This document shows positions 6,893-13,234 of a DNA stretch of 13,234 nt, piece after piece. The stretch covers positions 1 through 13,234 of the forward strand of contig DGVL01000137.1 in the NCBI GenBank assembly GCA_002394965.1, read 5' to 3'. Source of the stretch: Lachnospira sp. UBA4285. Its GTDB lineage: Bacteria; Bacillota; Clostridia; Lachnospirales; Lachnospiraceae. The notes below the pieces were generated by a model. The model did no database searches. It saw only the letters and a program-made list of their open reading frames with translations, and was not told the origin of the DNA. Made by a program: the position numbers and the translations under genes. How positions within the stretch are numbered: position 1 is the stretch's first letter; each line of letters begins with the position of its first letter.

Positions 6893-7057
6893 AGAATAGA
6901 GGCTGCGGTGCAGAAGAGTAAACAGTTGAGCCGGCAGGCTTTGAAGCTGCTGAAAGGTAATCACCGCCGAACGAAAATCCCCGGCAGAGGATTCTCGTGG
7001 GGACAGAGGACAACATCCCTGTCACTCCTTCATTTCCATGTGAAGAGGCGCTATTGG
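6893..7057 (+). ncRNA. Lysine riboswitch aptamer (L box)
   Basis: All five aptamer helices can be paired by hand. P1 is AATAG (6895-6899) with CTATT (7051-7055). P2 is GCGGTG (6905-6910) with CACCGC (6962-6967), followed by the conserved AGAGTA (6915-6920) and GAAAGG (6952-6957) of the loop-E/turn region. P3 is 6972-6980 with 6989-6997 (one mismatch), P4 GACAG (7002-7006) with CTGTC (7019-7023) plus an inner 3-bp helix, and P5 CTTCA (7028-7032) with TGAAG (7041-7045). Conserved core words AGAGG, CTGAAAGG, CCGCCGAA and CTGTCA are present. The L2-L3 kissing interaction is also available: GCCGG (6930-6934) with CCGGC (6981-6985). A glycine riboswitch was considered and does not fit. Ligand binding should cause termination ahead of the AGCS transporter gene. 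Confidence 0.93.
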
Positions 7058-7106
7058 TATAGATGAAGAAGATCTGTATGCTTTAGCGGCATGCAGGTCC
7101 TTTTTT
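7049..7106 (+). terminator. Expression platform: antiterminator and intrinsic terminator of the lysine riboswitch
   Basis: Terminator stem 7071-7081 pairs with 7089-7099 (11 bp, two G-U pairs), loop TTTAGCG, then TTTTTT at 7101-7106. An alternative antiterminator pairs 7058-7064 with 7072-7078 and CGCTA (7049-7053) with TAGCG (7084-7088). The second pairing uses the 3' strand of P1 and both use the terminator's 5' arm or loop, so lysine-stabilised P1 excludes the antiterminator and allows termination. The order is that of known transcriptional OFF switches of this class. After it, 7107-7208 holds only leader sequence with a ribosome binding site. Confidence 0.82.
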
Positions 7107-7208
7107 ATGTACAGTTTCTCCTCACGCGTATCTCTCACACCGGTCCTGGCTGCTGCACGCGGCAGCTGCGTAAAACCATACAGGGAAAGATAAAAGGAGG
7201 AAAACTGT

Positions 7209-8702
7209 ATGATTCAATTCTTAGGCTGGCTGGACGGCATTTTATGGGGCACCCCGCTGCTCGTCCTCATCATCGGCGCCGGCATCTACTTCACCGTGCG
7301 CTCCCGTTTCTTCCAGTTCCGACACTTCGGCTTCATCATGAAGAACACCATCGGCAAGATCTTCACCGGCAAGGCCGACGCTGACGAGACAAAGACCGGA
7401 ACGATCACACCGTTCCAGGCGATCTCGACTGCCATCGGCGGAACCGTAGGATTCGGCAATATCGCCGGTGTCGCGACCGCAGTCGCGGCGGGCGGCGCAG
7501 GCGCCATCTTCTGGATGTGGATGAGCGCGCTGCTTGGCATGATCATCAAGCAGGTCGAAGTTACGCTCGGCCTGTATTACCGCCACAAGAGAGCTGACGG
7601 CACCACGACCGGCGGCCCGACCTACTATATGGAATACGGCCTCGGCCAGGAAAAACACTGGGGCAAGGCATGGAAGATCCCGGCCATCATCTTCGGCATC
7701 GGTATCTTCAGCACATACTTTGTCACCTCTTCCACCCTCACCGCCTCGCAGGTGGTTGCCGGAGCCTTCAACCTCGGCTCCCTTCACATCGGAAGCTTCA
7801 CCGTCGAGGGCATCATTCTGGTCGGCGTCGTCATCACCATCATCGACTACATCATCACGGATGGCGGCATTGAGAAAATCGCCTCGATCTTCTCCAAGCT
7901 CGTTCCATTCATGAGCATTCTCTACCTTCTCATGGGAATCGCCATGATATTCGCCAATGCAGGCAATGTTCCCTCCGTCTTCGGATCCATCTTCCACGAC
8001 GCCTTCACCGGCCGCGCGGCTGTGGGCGGCTTCGCCGGCGCCACGGTTTCTTCCATGATCCGCACCGGTGTGACCCGTTCGGTTTACTCCAACGAGGCCG
8101 GCTGGGGCACCTCTCCGATGATCCACTCATCAGCCAGGACGCCGCACCCTGTCGAGCAGGGGATCTGGGGTTCCTTTGAGGTATTCTTTGACACGTTCAT
8201 CGTCTGCTCCATCACCGGCATATCGATTCTCCTGTCAGGCCAGTGGACCAATGGAACAAATGGCGGAACTCTCGCCATCTCCGCATTCCAGTCCAGCTTC
8301 GGCCTCATCGGCAGCATCCTGCTCTCCGTGATCATGATCATCTTCACATGCACCACATCCGGAGGCTGGTTCACCTACTATCTGTCGATCTTAAGCCATA
8401 TGGGCCGCAAAGACACGAAGTTCAACCGGATCCTTCACAAGATCTTCTACGCGTTCCGCGCGCTGCCAGGGCTGCTCTGGACCATCTATCTGGTCAAGAC
8501 CAACAATCAGGGCTTCATCTGGACCATCGTCGACATCACGTCGGCGGTTCCGACATTCGTCAACGTATTTACAATCGTCGTTCTCTCGGGGACGTATTTC
8601 CGTCTGTTAAAGGATTTCAAGGCCAGAAAGTTCGGCGTCGGCAAGGTCGACCCGGATATGCCGCTGTTCTATGAGGATAAGGTGGTAAAGGAAAGCAGAT
8701 GA
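7209..8702 (+). CDS. AGCS-family sodium:amino acid symporter, lysine-riboswitch controlled
   Basis: Integral membrane symporter of 497 residues from the alanine/glycine:cation symporter family (LeuT-type fold, about 11 membrane helices). Family landmarks are the N-terminal GIYFTVRSRFFQFRHF, then GTITPFQAISTAIGGTVGFG followed by NIAGVATAVA in the unwound first helices, GAIFWMWMSALLGM, and SVYSNEAGWGTSPM in the substrate region (about residues 295-308). The start ATG at 7209 has AAAGGAGG 8 nt upstream. The family usually carries alanine or glycine, but the gene lies behind a lysine riboswitch, so lysine or a lysine derivative is the better prediction here. The SNEAGWGTSP motif departs from the more usual SNEAGxGSAP of alanine carriers and could reflect another substrate. 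Its stop codon overlaps the start of the next gene (ATGA), implying translational coupling. Confidence 0.93.
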   Translation: MIQFLGWLDGILWGTPLLVLIIGAGIYFTVRSRFFQFRHFGFIMKNTIGKIFTGKADADETKTGTITPFQAISTAIGGTVGFGNIAGVATAVAAGGAGAIFWMWMSALLGMIIKQVEVTLGLYYRHKRADGTTTGGPTYYMEYGLGQEKHWGKAWKIPAIIFGIGIFSTYFVTSSTLTASQVVAGAFNLGSLHIGSFTVEGIILVGVVITIIDYIITDGGIEKIASIFSKLVPFMSILYLLMGIAMIFANAGNVPSVFGSIFHDAFTGRAAVGGFAGATVSSMIRTGVTRSVYSNEAGWGTSPMIHSSARTPHPVEQGIWGSFEVFFDTFIVCSITGISILLSGQWTNGTNGGTLAISAFQSSFGLIGSILLSVIMIIFTCTTSGGWFTYYLSILSHMGRKDTKFNRILHKIFYAFRALPGLLWTIYLVKTNNQGFIWTIVDITSAVPTFVNVFTIVVLSGTYFRLLKDFKARKFGVGKVDPDMPLFYEDKVVKESR

Positions 8703-10324
8703 GCAAGACAGTCTATTACAATGGAAACGTGTACACAGGAACGCTGCCCCTCGTCACGGGATTCGTGACGGAGGGCGGACGGATCCTCGCAGCGGGAAGT
8801 GACAGCGAAGTGCTGGCGGCCGCGCCGGACGGCGAAAGGGTGGATCTGAAGGGAAGATTCGCCATGGCGGCCTTCAACGACAGTCACATGCACCTGCTGG
8901 CGTACGGAAACGCGCTGCGAGCTGCCCGGCTTGACGAGCACACCGGGAGTCTGTCGGGGATGATTGCCTACCTGAAGGATTTCCTGCGGGAGCACCCCAG
9001 GAAAAGCGGAAGCTGGCTGTCCGGGCGCGGCTGGAATCAGGACTACTTTGACGACGTGCACCGGATGCCGACCTGTCACGACCTGGACCAGGTGAGTGCT
9101 GACATCCCGATGTGCATGACGCGCGCCTGCGGTCATATTCTGTGTGTGAACTCGAAGGCGCTTGAACTTCTGGGCGTGACCGATGACACGCCGGCCCCGG
9201 AGGGAGGCGCCATCGGTCACGACGAGAACGGCCACTTGAACGGCATCTTCTCGGACAACGCGATGGATGAATATGTGTACCCGAAGATACCGGTGCCGGA
9301 TAAAGCCGAGATCAAGGAGATGATCAAGGCCGCATGCCGTCAGCTCAACCGCTTCGGCGTCACCAGCAGCCAGACAGACGACTACTGCATGTTCCGGTCT
9401 GTGCCGTGGCAGACGGTCAATGAGGCATACCGGGAGCTGGAAGAAGAAGGGGAGCTGACAGTCCGCATCTACGAGCAGAGCAACTTCACGTCGCTGGACG
9501 ACCTGAAGGAATTCTACGCGGAAGGCTGCACCACCGGAGCCGGCACCGACAACTTCAGGATCGGGCCGCTGAAGATGCTGGGCGACGGCGCCTTAGGCGC
9601 CCGCACCGCCTATCTCTCGCGTCCCTACGCCGACGATCCGTCCACGAGCGGATATCCGCTCTTTGACCAGGCCACCTTTGACGCGATGATCGGCTTTGCC
9701 AACGAGCACGGCATGCAGGTGGCGGTCCACGCCATCGGCGACGCCTGCCTGGATATGGTGCTGAACGCCTATGAGAAGGCATTTGCCGCGCATCCGCGCG
9801 CTGACCACCGCTGCGGCATCGTGCACTGTCAGGTGAGCCGCCCGGAGCAGCTTAAGCGTATCGCCGCCATGCATCTGCACGTCTATATGCAGAGCATCTT
9901 CCTGAACTACGACATCCACATGATCCGTGAGCGCGTCGGAGACGAACTTGCCTCCACCAGCTATGCCTGGAAGACACTGGCCGATGCCGGCGTATCTGTA
10001 TCAAACGGGACCGACTGCCCGGTCGAGCTCCCGGACGCGCTTGCCTGCATGCAGTGCGGCGTGACCCGGAAGACCCTGGACGGTTCCCTTGGCCCGTACC
10101 GCCCGGAGGAAGCCTTCACGGTACAGGAGATCCTGGACAGCTACACAGTGAAGAGCGCCGAGGCAAGTTTCGAGGAACACGTAAAAGGGCGCATCGCTCC
10201 CGGCTTCATGGCTGACTTCGTCATCCTGGGTGAGAACCCGTTCGCGGTCCCGGCCGCGCACTTAAAAGACATCCCCGTCGAGGCGACCTTCATGAACGGG
10301 AAGCTGGTTTACGGAAAAGTGTGA
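8699..10324 (+). CDS. YtcJ-type metal-dependent amidohydrolase (Amidohydro_3)
   Basis: Cytoplasmic amidohydrolase-superfamily enzyme of 541 residues, typical of the YtcJ/N-substituted-formamide-deformylase group. An N-terminal beta-sandwich strand set (TVYYNGNVYTG) precedes the TIM barrel with the metal ligands DSHMHL (His63, His65). LKMLGDGALGARTA places Lys292 at the position of the conserved, often carboxylated lysine. AVHAIGD (His344), VHCQVS (His376) and NGTDCPVE (Asp439) follow, then the closing strands KGRIAPGFMADFVIL. AAGGA lies 6 nt before the ATG, which overlaps the stop of the AGCS gene by 4 nt. Enzymes of this group cleave N-formyl, N-acyl and other amide or imide bonds with varied substrates. 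Under a lysine riboswitch, release of lysine from an N-substituted form is a reasonable guess, not shown. Confidence 0.92.
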   Translation: MSKTVYYNGNVYTGTLPLVTGFVTEGGRILAAGSDSEVLAAAPDGERVDLKGRFAMAAFNDSHMHLLAYGNALRAARLDEHTGSLSGMIAYLKDFLREHPRKSGSWLSGRGWNQDYFDDVHRMPTCHDLDQVSADIPMCMTRACGHILCVNSKALELLGVTDDTPAPEGGAIGHDENGHLNGIFSDNAMDEYVYPKIPVPDKAEIKEMIKAACRQLNRFGVTSSQTDDYCMFRSVPWQTVNEAYRELEEEGELTVRIYEQSNFTSLDDLKEFYAEGCTTGAGTDNFRIGPLKMLGDGALGARTAYLSRPYADDPSTSGYPLFDQATFDAMIGFANEHGMQVAVHAIGDACLDMVLNAYEKAFAAHPRADHRCGIVHCQVSRPEQLKRIAAMHLHVYMQSIFLNYDIHMIRERVGDELASTSYAWKTLADAGVSVSNGTDCPVELPDALACMQCGVTRKTLDGSLGPYRPEEAFTVQEILDSYTVKSAEASFEEHVKGRIAPGFMADFVILGENPFAVPAAHLKDIPVEATFMNGKLVYGKV

Positions 10325-10351
10325 GGAGCAGACTTCCATTCTCTAAAGTAT

Positions 10352-10391
10352 CCCGATGTCCTCCCGGTTATTCAGCCGGAAAGGCATCGGG
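10352..10391 (+). terminator. Possible weak terminator after the YtcJ-type gene
   Basis: CCCGATG (10352-10358) pairs with CATCGGG (10385-10391), with CCGG/CCGG able to pair inside. Only short T-runs follow on either strand (ACTTTGTT on plus), so termination strength is doubtful. It overlaps the end of the decayed gene on the other strand. Confidence 0.35.
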
Positions 10392-10626
10392 ACTTTGTTC
10401 TCTGTAAAAATTTAGCACATAGCGCAGGATTTCTGAGTTGTCCCGCTTCCACCGGCCATCTTTCATTCCGCAGCACGCTCACGTCCCTGTAAGCCGTCAA
10501 TGCGGTTTCATCCGCGCTGACAATTTTCTCCACGGTCCCGTCTTCTATGACCAGCGCACAGTTTTCCCGCGCCGTGTCGGAAATCCCGTCCCAGAGATAT
10601 TTCGGGCAGATAATCTTGCGTTCCAT
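10368..10626 (-). pseudogene. Decayed amidohydrolase fragment (N-terminal beta-sandwich only)
   Basis: From the ATG at 10624-10626, with AGGAGG 6 nt upstream, an 84-codon frame (stop at 10372) begins MERKIICPKYLWDGISDTAR and continues ENCALVIEDGTVEKIVSADE. That is the opening beta-sandwich of amidohydrolase-superfamily enzymes (strand, DG turn, VIEDGxI, strand). The family's LLPGLIDxHxH metal motif never follows. After about residue 50 the frame turns into arginine- and cysteine-rich sequence unlike a protein. A second frame, from 10466 to the stop at 10368, reads MKDGRWKRDNSEILRYVLNF and looks like a genuine protein tail, so a deletion plus frameshift probably joined the head of one gene to the tail of another or of itself. 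It follows the strong terminator of the transporter gene upstream and has no visible promoter. It could instead be a small expressed protein, which I think less likely. Confidence 0.5.
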
Positions 10627-10653
10627 TTTCATCCTCCTGATCGAATACGAGCG

Positions 10654-10701
10654 AAAAACGCCGCCCCCGGGCAGAACCACGTTGTCCTGCGGGAGCGGCG
10701 C
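10654..10701 (-). terminator. Strong intrinsic terminator of the abgB-transporter operon
   Basis: On the minus strand a long stem can be drawn: CGCCGC (10695-10700) with GCGGCG (10659-10664). It continues through CCCG/CGGG, CAG/CTG and AAC/GTT with small bulges, and five U residues follow (10654-10658). It starts about 25 nt after the transporter stop codon. Confidence 0.85.
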
Positions 10702-10725
10702 TGAAATGGGTCACCGGATATATGG

Positions 10726-12009
10726 TCAGAACGTCGGGAAAAGCAGTGCTGCCAGCGCAGCTCCGATGAGGCCGCGGATGATGCCGGGCACGATGCCGGC
10801 CTTGAAGATCGTCTTCATGCTGTAACCGCCGGCGTTCATCGCCATCGGCACGACGGCTGTCGAGAGCGGCGTGATGAGCGAGGACATGGAGGCCAGCGCG
10901 CACATGATCACCGGTCCTCTCGGGTCGCAGCCCATGGAGCCGCAGGCGATGACAGCAAGCGGAACCAGCACGGTGCTGACCGCACGGTTGTACAGAAGCG
11001 ACGTCATGATAAATGCAACAACGTAGAACGCGAGATTGATGACAAAGCCGCTGTGCACATTGCCCAGTGCACTTCCGAGCCATCCGCCCAGCGTGTCCGC
11101 GGCTCCGGTATTCGCAAGTCCGGTTCCGAGCACAGTGACACCGACATACAGAAGGATCGTCGGCATATTCAGGTTCTCGACTGCCTCCCGCTCGGTGAGC
11201 ACGCCGCTCACGACCAGAATGACCGCACCGGCCAGTGTCACCTCCCAGCTCGTCAGCCCTGCCATGAGGCCAATGATGACAGCGATGAAGACCGCATAGC
11301 CGAGGAACTCGCGCACCGGGGACAGCGGCTCCTTTTCCTGCAGGCTGCGGGCATTGGAAGCCGCCGCCACCGGAACATCCGGCTGATCCGGAAGGAGCTT
11401 CGGCACGACAAAGATCGCAAGAAGGATTGTAACAATGCCGACCGGCAGCAGAACCGAGGTCTCACTCCACATGCCGAGCCTTGTGGCCGTCCAGCCGTAG
11501 GACTCCAGATATCCGTTCTGTGTCACATACCACGCCGCGTACGGCCCGATCGGCTCAATGATGAATGCCGTGGAAACGGACGCGATGGCCACCGGGAACA
11601 TCATCTTCGACGGACTGATCTTCATGCGATCACACATGTTCTGAACCAGCGGATACACCAGCGCAAAAAGCGCCACAATGCTCGGCACGAACTGCCCGAG
11701 GAGACAGGTGATCAGAACATAGGTCGCGAGGACCTTCGTGAAGGATCCTTCCGTCACTTTGTAGAGCAGCGAAGAGATCTTGTTAATCATCTGCGTGCGC
11801 GTCAGACCCGCAGCGACGACGAACATGGACGCCATGGTGATGACCGTGTTGCTGGCAAAGGATGACAGGGCATCCTTTGGTTCCACACAGCCGGTGAACA
11901 CCAGCAGCAGAATCACCAGCATGGCACTGAAGGACATCGGGATTTTCTTGATGAAGAAAATCACGATCATGAATACAAAAATCATCAGACAGATGGTTGT
12001 CTGGCTCAT
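10726..12009 (-). CDS. SLC13/DASS-like carrier (ion transporter superfamily)
   Basis: Polytopic membrane protein of 427 residues with about 11 hydrophobic segments in two halves, separated by a polar stretch near residues 205-230 (LPDQPDVPVAAASNARSLQE). Features match citrate-transporter-like/divalent-anion symporters of the IT superfamily. They include an N-terminal MIFVFMIVIFFIKKIPMSFS, the first hairpin region SFASNTVITMASMFVVAAGL with the SNT-type motif, and a second-half equivalent TSLLYNRAVSTVLVPLAVIA followed by SSLITPLSTAVVP. AGGAG lies 8 nt before the ATG. The gene starts 18 nt after abgB and so is almost certainly cotranscribed. Family members carry di- and tricarboxylates, often with Na+; with AbgB as partner, an acyl-glutamate or other carboxylate-bearing amide is the likely cargo (inference). 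It takes the place that AbgT, of a different family, has in Escherichia coli. Confidence 0.88.
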   Translation of the reverse strand: MSQTTICLMIFVFMIVIFFIKKIPMSFSAMLVILLLVFTGCVEPKDALSSFASNTVITMASMFVVAAGLTRTQMINKISSLLYKVTEGSFTKVLATYVLITCLLGQFVPSIVALFALVYPLVQNMCDRMKISPSKMMFPVAIASVSTAFIIEPIGPYAAWYVTQNGYLESYGWTATRLGMWSETSVLLPVGIVTILLAIFVVPKLLPDQPDVPVAAASNARSLQEKEPLSPVREFLGYAVFIAVIIGLMAGLTSWEVTLAGAVILVVSGVLTEREAVENLNMPTILLYVGVTVLGTGLANTGAADTLGGWLGSALGNVHSGFVINLAFYVVAFIMTSLLYNRAVSTVLVPLAVIACGSMGCDPRGPVIMCALASMSSLITPLSTAVVPMAMNAGGYSMKTIFKAGIVPGIIRGLIGAALAALLFPTF

Positions 12010-12027
12010 ATGCTTCTCTCCTGTCTT

Positions 12028-13234
12028 TTATATCTGCGGTTGTACATCTTCCGGAATCGGGCATACATATTTTTTCCCGCCCGTCCTGCGCTTCATCTCT
12101 TCCTTTGCCTCTGCGATGACAGCCGGATCCGTCAGCGCGTCGATTGCCGAAGCCGCCATGACTTTCGCGGCGTACAGCATCCCCTTGTGCGCAATAGAGC
12201 TTTTCCCTATTGACACCACCTGCCAGGAGTGCATCGCAAGCCCCGCCGGCATGGTCGTGCCGTTGATCTGTGCCACCGGACAGTTCCAGCTCACGTCCCC
12301 GACATCAGAGGACACAAATCCGAAGCTCTCCCCGGCCAGCGGCAGCGGAAGCGCGTGAAGCGGCAGATCGCGCTGGACCTCGAAGCTCTCCCGGTCTTTC
12401 GCGCTGGCGCACGCACTGTACAGCTGGTCAAAGTACGTCTGTCCGGAACCTGCCGTCTCCTGAAGCGCCCGCGCGTATGCAAGCTCCTCCCGGCTGTAGG
12501 ACGGAGCCGGGATGGTTGTCAGGTTGTCCTGCATGACGCGGTTTAACCGGTCATTTAACAGGATGTTCGAGCAGGCCTTTACAAACTGCGCCTCCACTTT
12601 GGTCTCGGTCATCGTGGCCGCACCCTGCGCCACCAGATTCACCCGGCGGTAAAGTTCCCGCACCTCGTCAAGGCTTCCGGCCCGCATCAGGTACACAGCC
12701 TCGGAATAGTCCTGCACGATGCCCGGGGCGCAGCCGCCCGTATCGGTGATGGCGTAGTGAATGCGCGTGTCCGCGGGCACATGTTCCCGCAGAAACTGTA
12801 CGCCGACATTCATCAGCTCCAGCGCGTCCAGGGCGCTGCGCCCGCGCTCCGGTGCCATGGCCGCGTGAGCGGCTTTACCGTAGAAGCGGTAGCGTATCTG
12901 ATAATTGGCCATCGTGGAGCTCACGGACACGCTGTTGACCTCCCCGGGGTGCCAGGTAAAGGCCGCATCGACATCGTCAAACACATGGGCCCTGGCCATG
13001 AACCCTTTTCCGGATCCGCCTTCTTCCGCCGGGCAGCCGAAGAAGATCACGGTGCCCGGAAGATGATTCGCCTCCAGAAAGCGCTTCACAGCGACGGCGG
13101 CGCCAAACGCGCCGACACCCAAGAGGTTGTGGCCGCATCCGTGCCCCGGCGCCCCTTCCTGCACAGGCTTCTTCACGAGGACCTCTGCTTCCTGACTCAT
13201 TCCCGGCAGCGCATCGAACTCCCCCAAAAGCCCG
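12028..13234 (-). CDS. abgB: AbgB-type p-aminobenzoyl-glutamate hydrolase subunit, N-terminus beyond window
   Basis: M20-family amidohydrolase. The 401 visible residues match Escherichia coli AbgB closely in motif order. The series runs GLLGEFDALPG at the edge, APGHGCGHNLLGVGAFGAAV with the metal-site Cys-Gly-His, GCPAEEGGSGKGFMAR with the catalytic Glu pair, DAAFTWHPGE with the metal His and YGKAAHAA in the lid domain. SSDVGDVSWNCPVAQ, SIAHKGMLYAAK and the C-terminal KYVCPIPEDVQP complete it. About 80 residues are missing beyond the right edge compared with the usual 480. The reading frame runs straight to the edge, so the true start is not in the window; the TTG at 13225-13227 is an internal leucine. 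AbgB with AbgA cleaves p-aminobenzoyl-glutamate, a folate breakdown product, in the cytoplasm; related clostridial proteins may act on other aroyl- or acyl-amino acids. First visible gene of a pair with the SLC13-like carrier 18 nt downstream. Confidence 0.92.
   Translation of the reverse strand, partial: GLLGEFDALPGMSQEAEVLVKKPVQEGAPGHGCGHNLLGVGAFGAAVAVKRFLEANHLPGTVIFFGCPAEEGGSGKGFMARAHVFDDVDAAFTWHPGEVNSVSVSSTMANYQIRYRFYGKAAHAAMAPERGRSALDALELMNVGVQFLREHVPADTRIHYAITDTGGCAPGIVQDYSEAVYLMRAGSLDEVRELYRRVNLVAQGAATMTETKVEAQFVKACSNILLNDRLNRVMQDNLTTIPAPSYSREELAYARALQETAGSGQTYFDQLYSACASAKDRESFEVQRDLPLHALPLPLAGESFGFVSSDVGDVSWNCPVAQINGTTMPAGLAMHSWQVVSIGKSSIAHKGMLYAAKVMAASAIDALTDPAVIAEAKEEMKRRTGGKKYVCPIPEDVQPQI

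Noticed and set aside
6886..7060. Glycine riboswitch upstream of the AGCS gene
   Set aside because: Glycine switches often precede AGCS genes, so it was checked first. The glycine core words are absent, while all lysine aptamer helices and the kissing loops fit.
7242..8126. Long open frame on the minus strand (294 residues)
   Set aside because: Antisense to the AGCS symporter; highly enriched in Gly, Asp, Glu and Ala as expected for the complement of a membrane protein gene.
11053..11865. Plus-strand open frame (270 residues) inside the SLC13-like gene
   Set aside because: Shadow of a membrane protein gene on the other strand; no start signal and no family motif.
13225..13227. TTG as the start of the AbgB-type gene
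   Set aside because: The frame continues to the window edge with family sequence (GLL before GEFDALPG), so this is an internal leucine of a truncated gene.
1..13234. CRISPR arrays, insertion sequences, integrases or phage genes
   Set aside because: No regularly spaced repeats, transposase-like motifs or terminal repeats were found; the tRNA-Pro has no adjacent integrase and I saw no duplicated tRNA end in the window.

Overview
The window looks like chromosome from a Gram-positive Clostridia-type anaerobe, probably Lachnospiraceae or a close relative. The evidence is strong AGGAGG-type ribosome binding sites, a tRNA without an encoded CCA, a lysine riboswitch with intrinsic terminator, a KtrAB potassium system and fairly high GC. 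This placement is an inference from gene style; no marker gene fixes the genus. The dominant theme is uptake and hydrolysis of peptides, N-acylated or otherwise amide-linked compounds: four metal-dependent hydrolases (PepT, an M20D amidohydrolase, a YtcJ-type amidohydrolase and AbgB), three of them next to or operonic with a secondary transporter.

Layout. 1-2881 (minus strand): tRNA-Pro(GGG), a hairpin terminator, then ktrB-ktrA-pepT as a tight operon (gaps of 20 and 18 nt); pepT runs off the left edge. 2951-5522: a polytopic membrane protein of a family I cannot name (minus), divergent from an M20D amidohydrolase (plus), with recognisable promoters for both in the 223-nt gap. A bidirectional terminator at 5524-5556 separates the amidohydrolase from the convergent GH105 (YteR-like) unsaturated-galacturonyl hydrolase at 5572-6678, whose promoter overlaps an inverted repeat that looks like an operator.

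6852-10324 (plus strand): a near-consensus promoter, a complete lysine-riboswitch aptamer with antiterminator/terminator platform, an AGCS-family Na+/amino-acid symporter, and a YtcJ-type amidohydrolase translationally coupled by an ATGA overlap. This riboswitch-controlled transporter-hydrolase operon is the most interesting unit: it predicts that the transported substrate, or the product released by the hydrolase, is lysine or a lysine derivative.

10325-13234 (minus strand): an AbgB-type aminobenzoyl-glutamate hydrolase cut by the right edge, an SLC13/DASS-like (ion transporter superfamily) carrier 18 nt downstream, a strong terminator, and then what looks like the decayed remnant of another amidohydrolase gene that keeps its ribosome binding site and N-terminal beta-sandwich but lost the catalytic barrel. 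No CRISPR array, insertion sequence, integrase or rRNA was seen.
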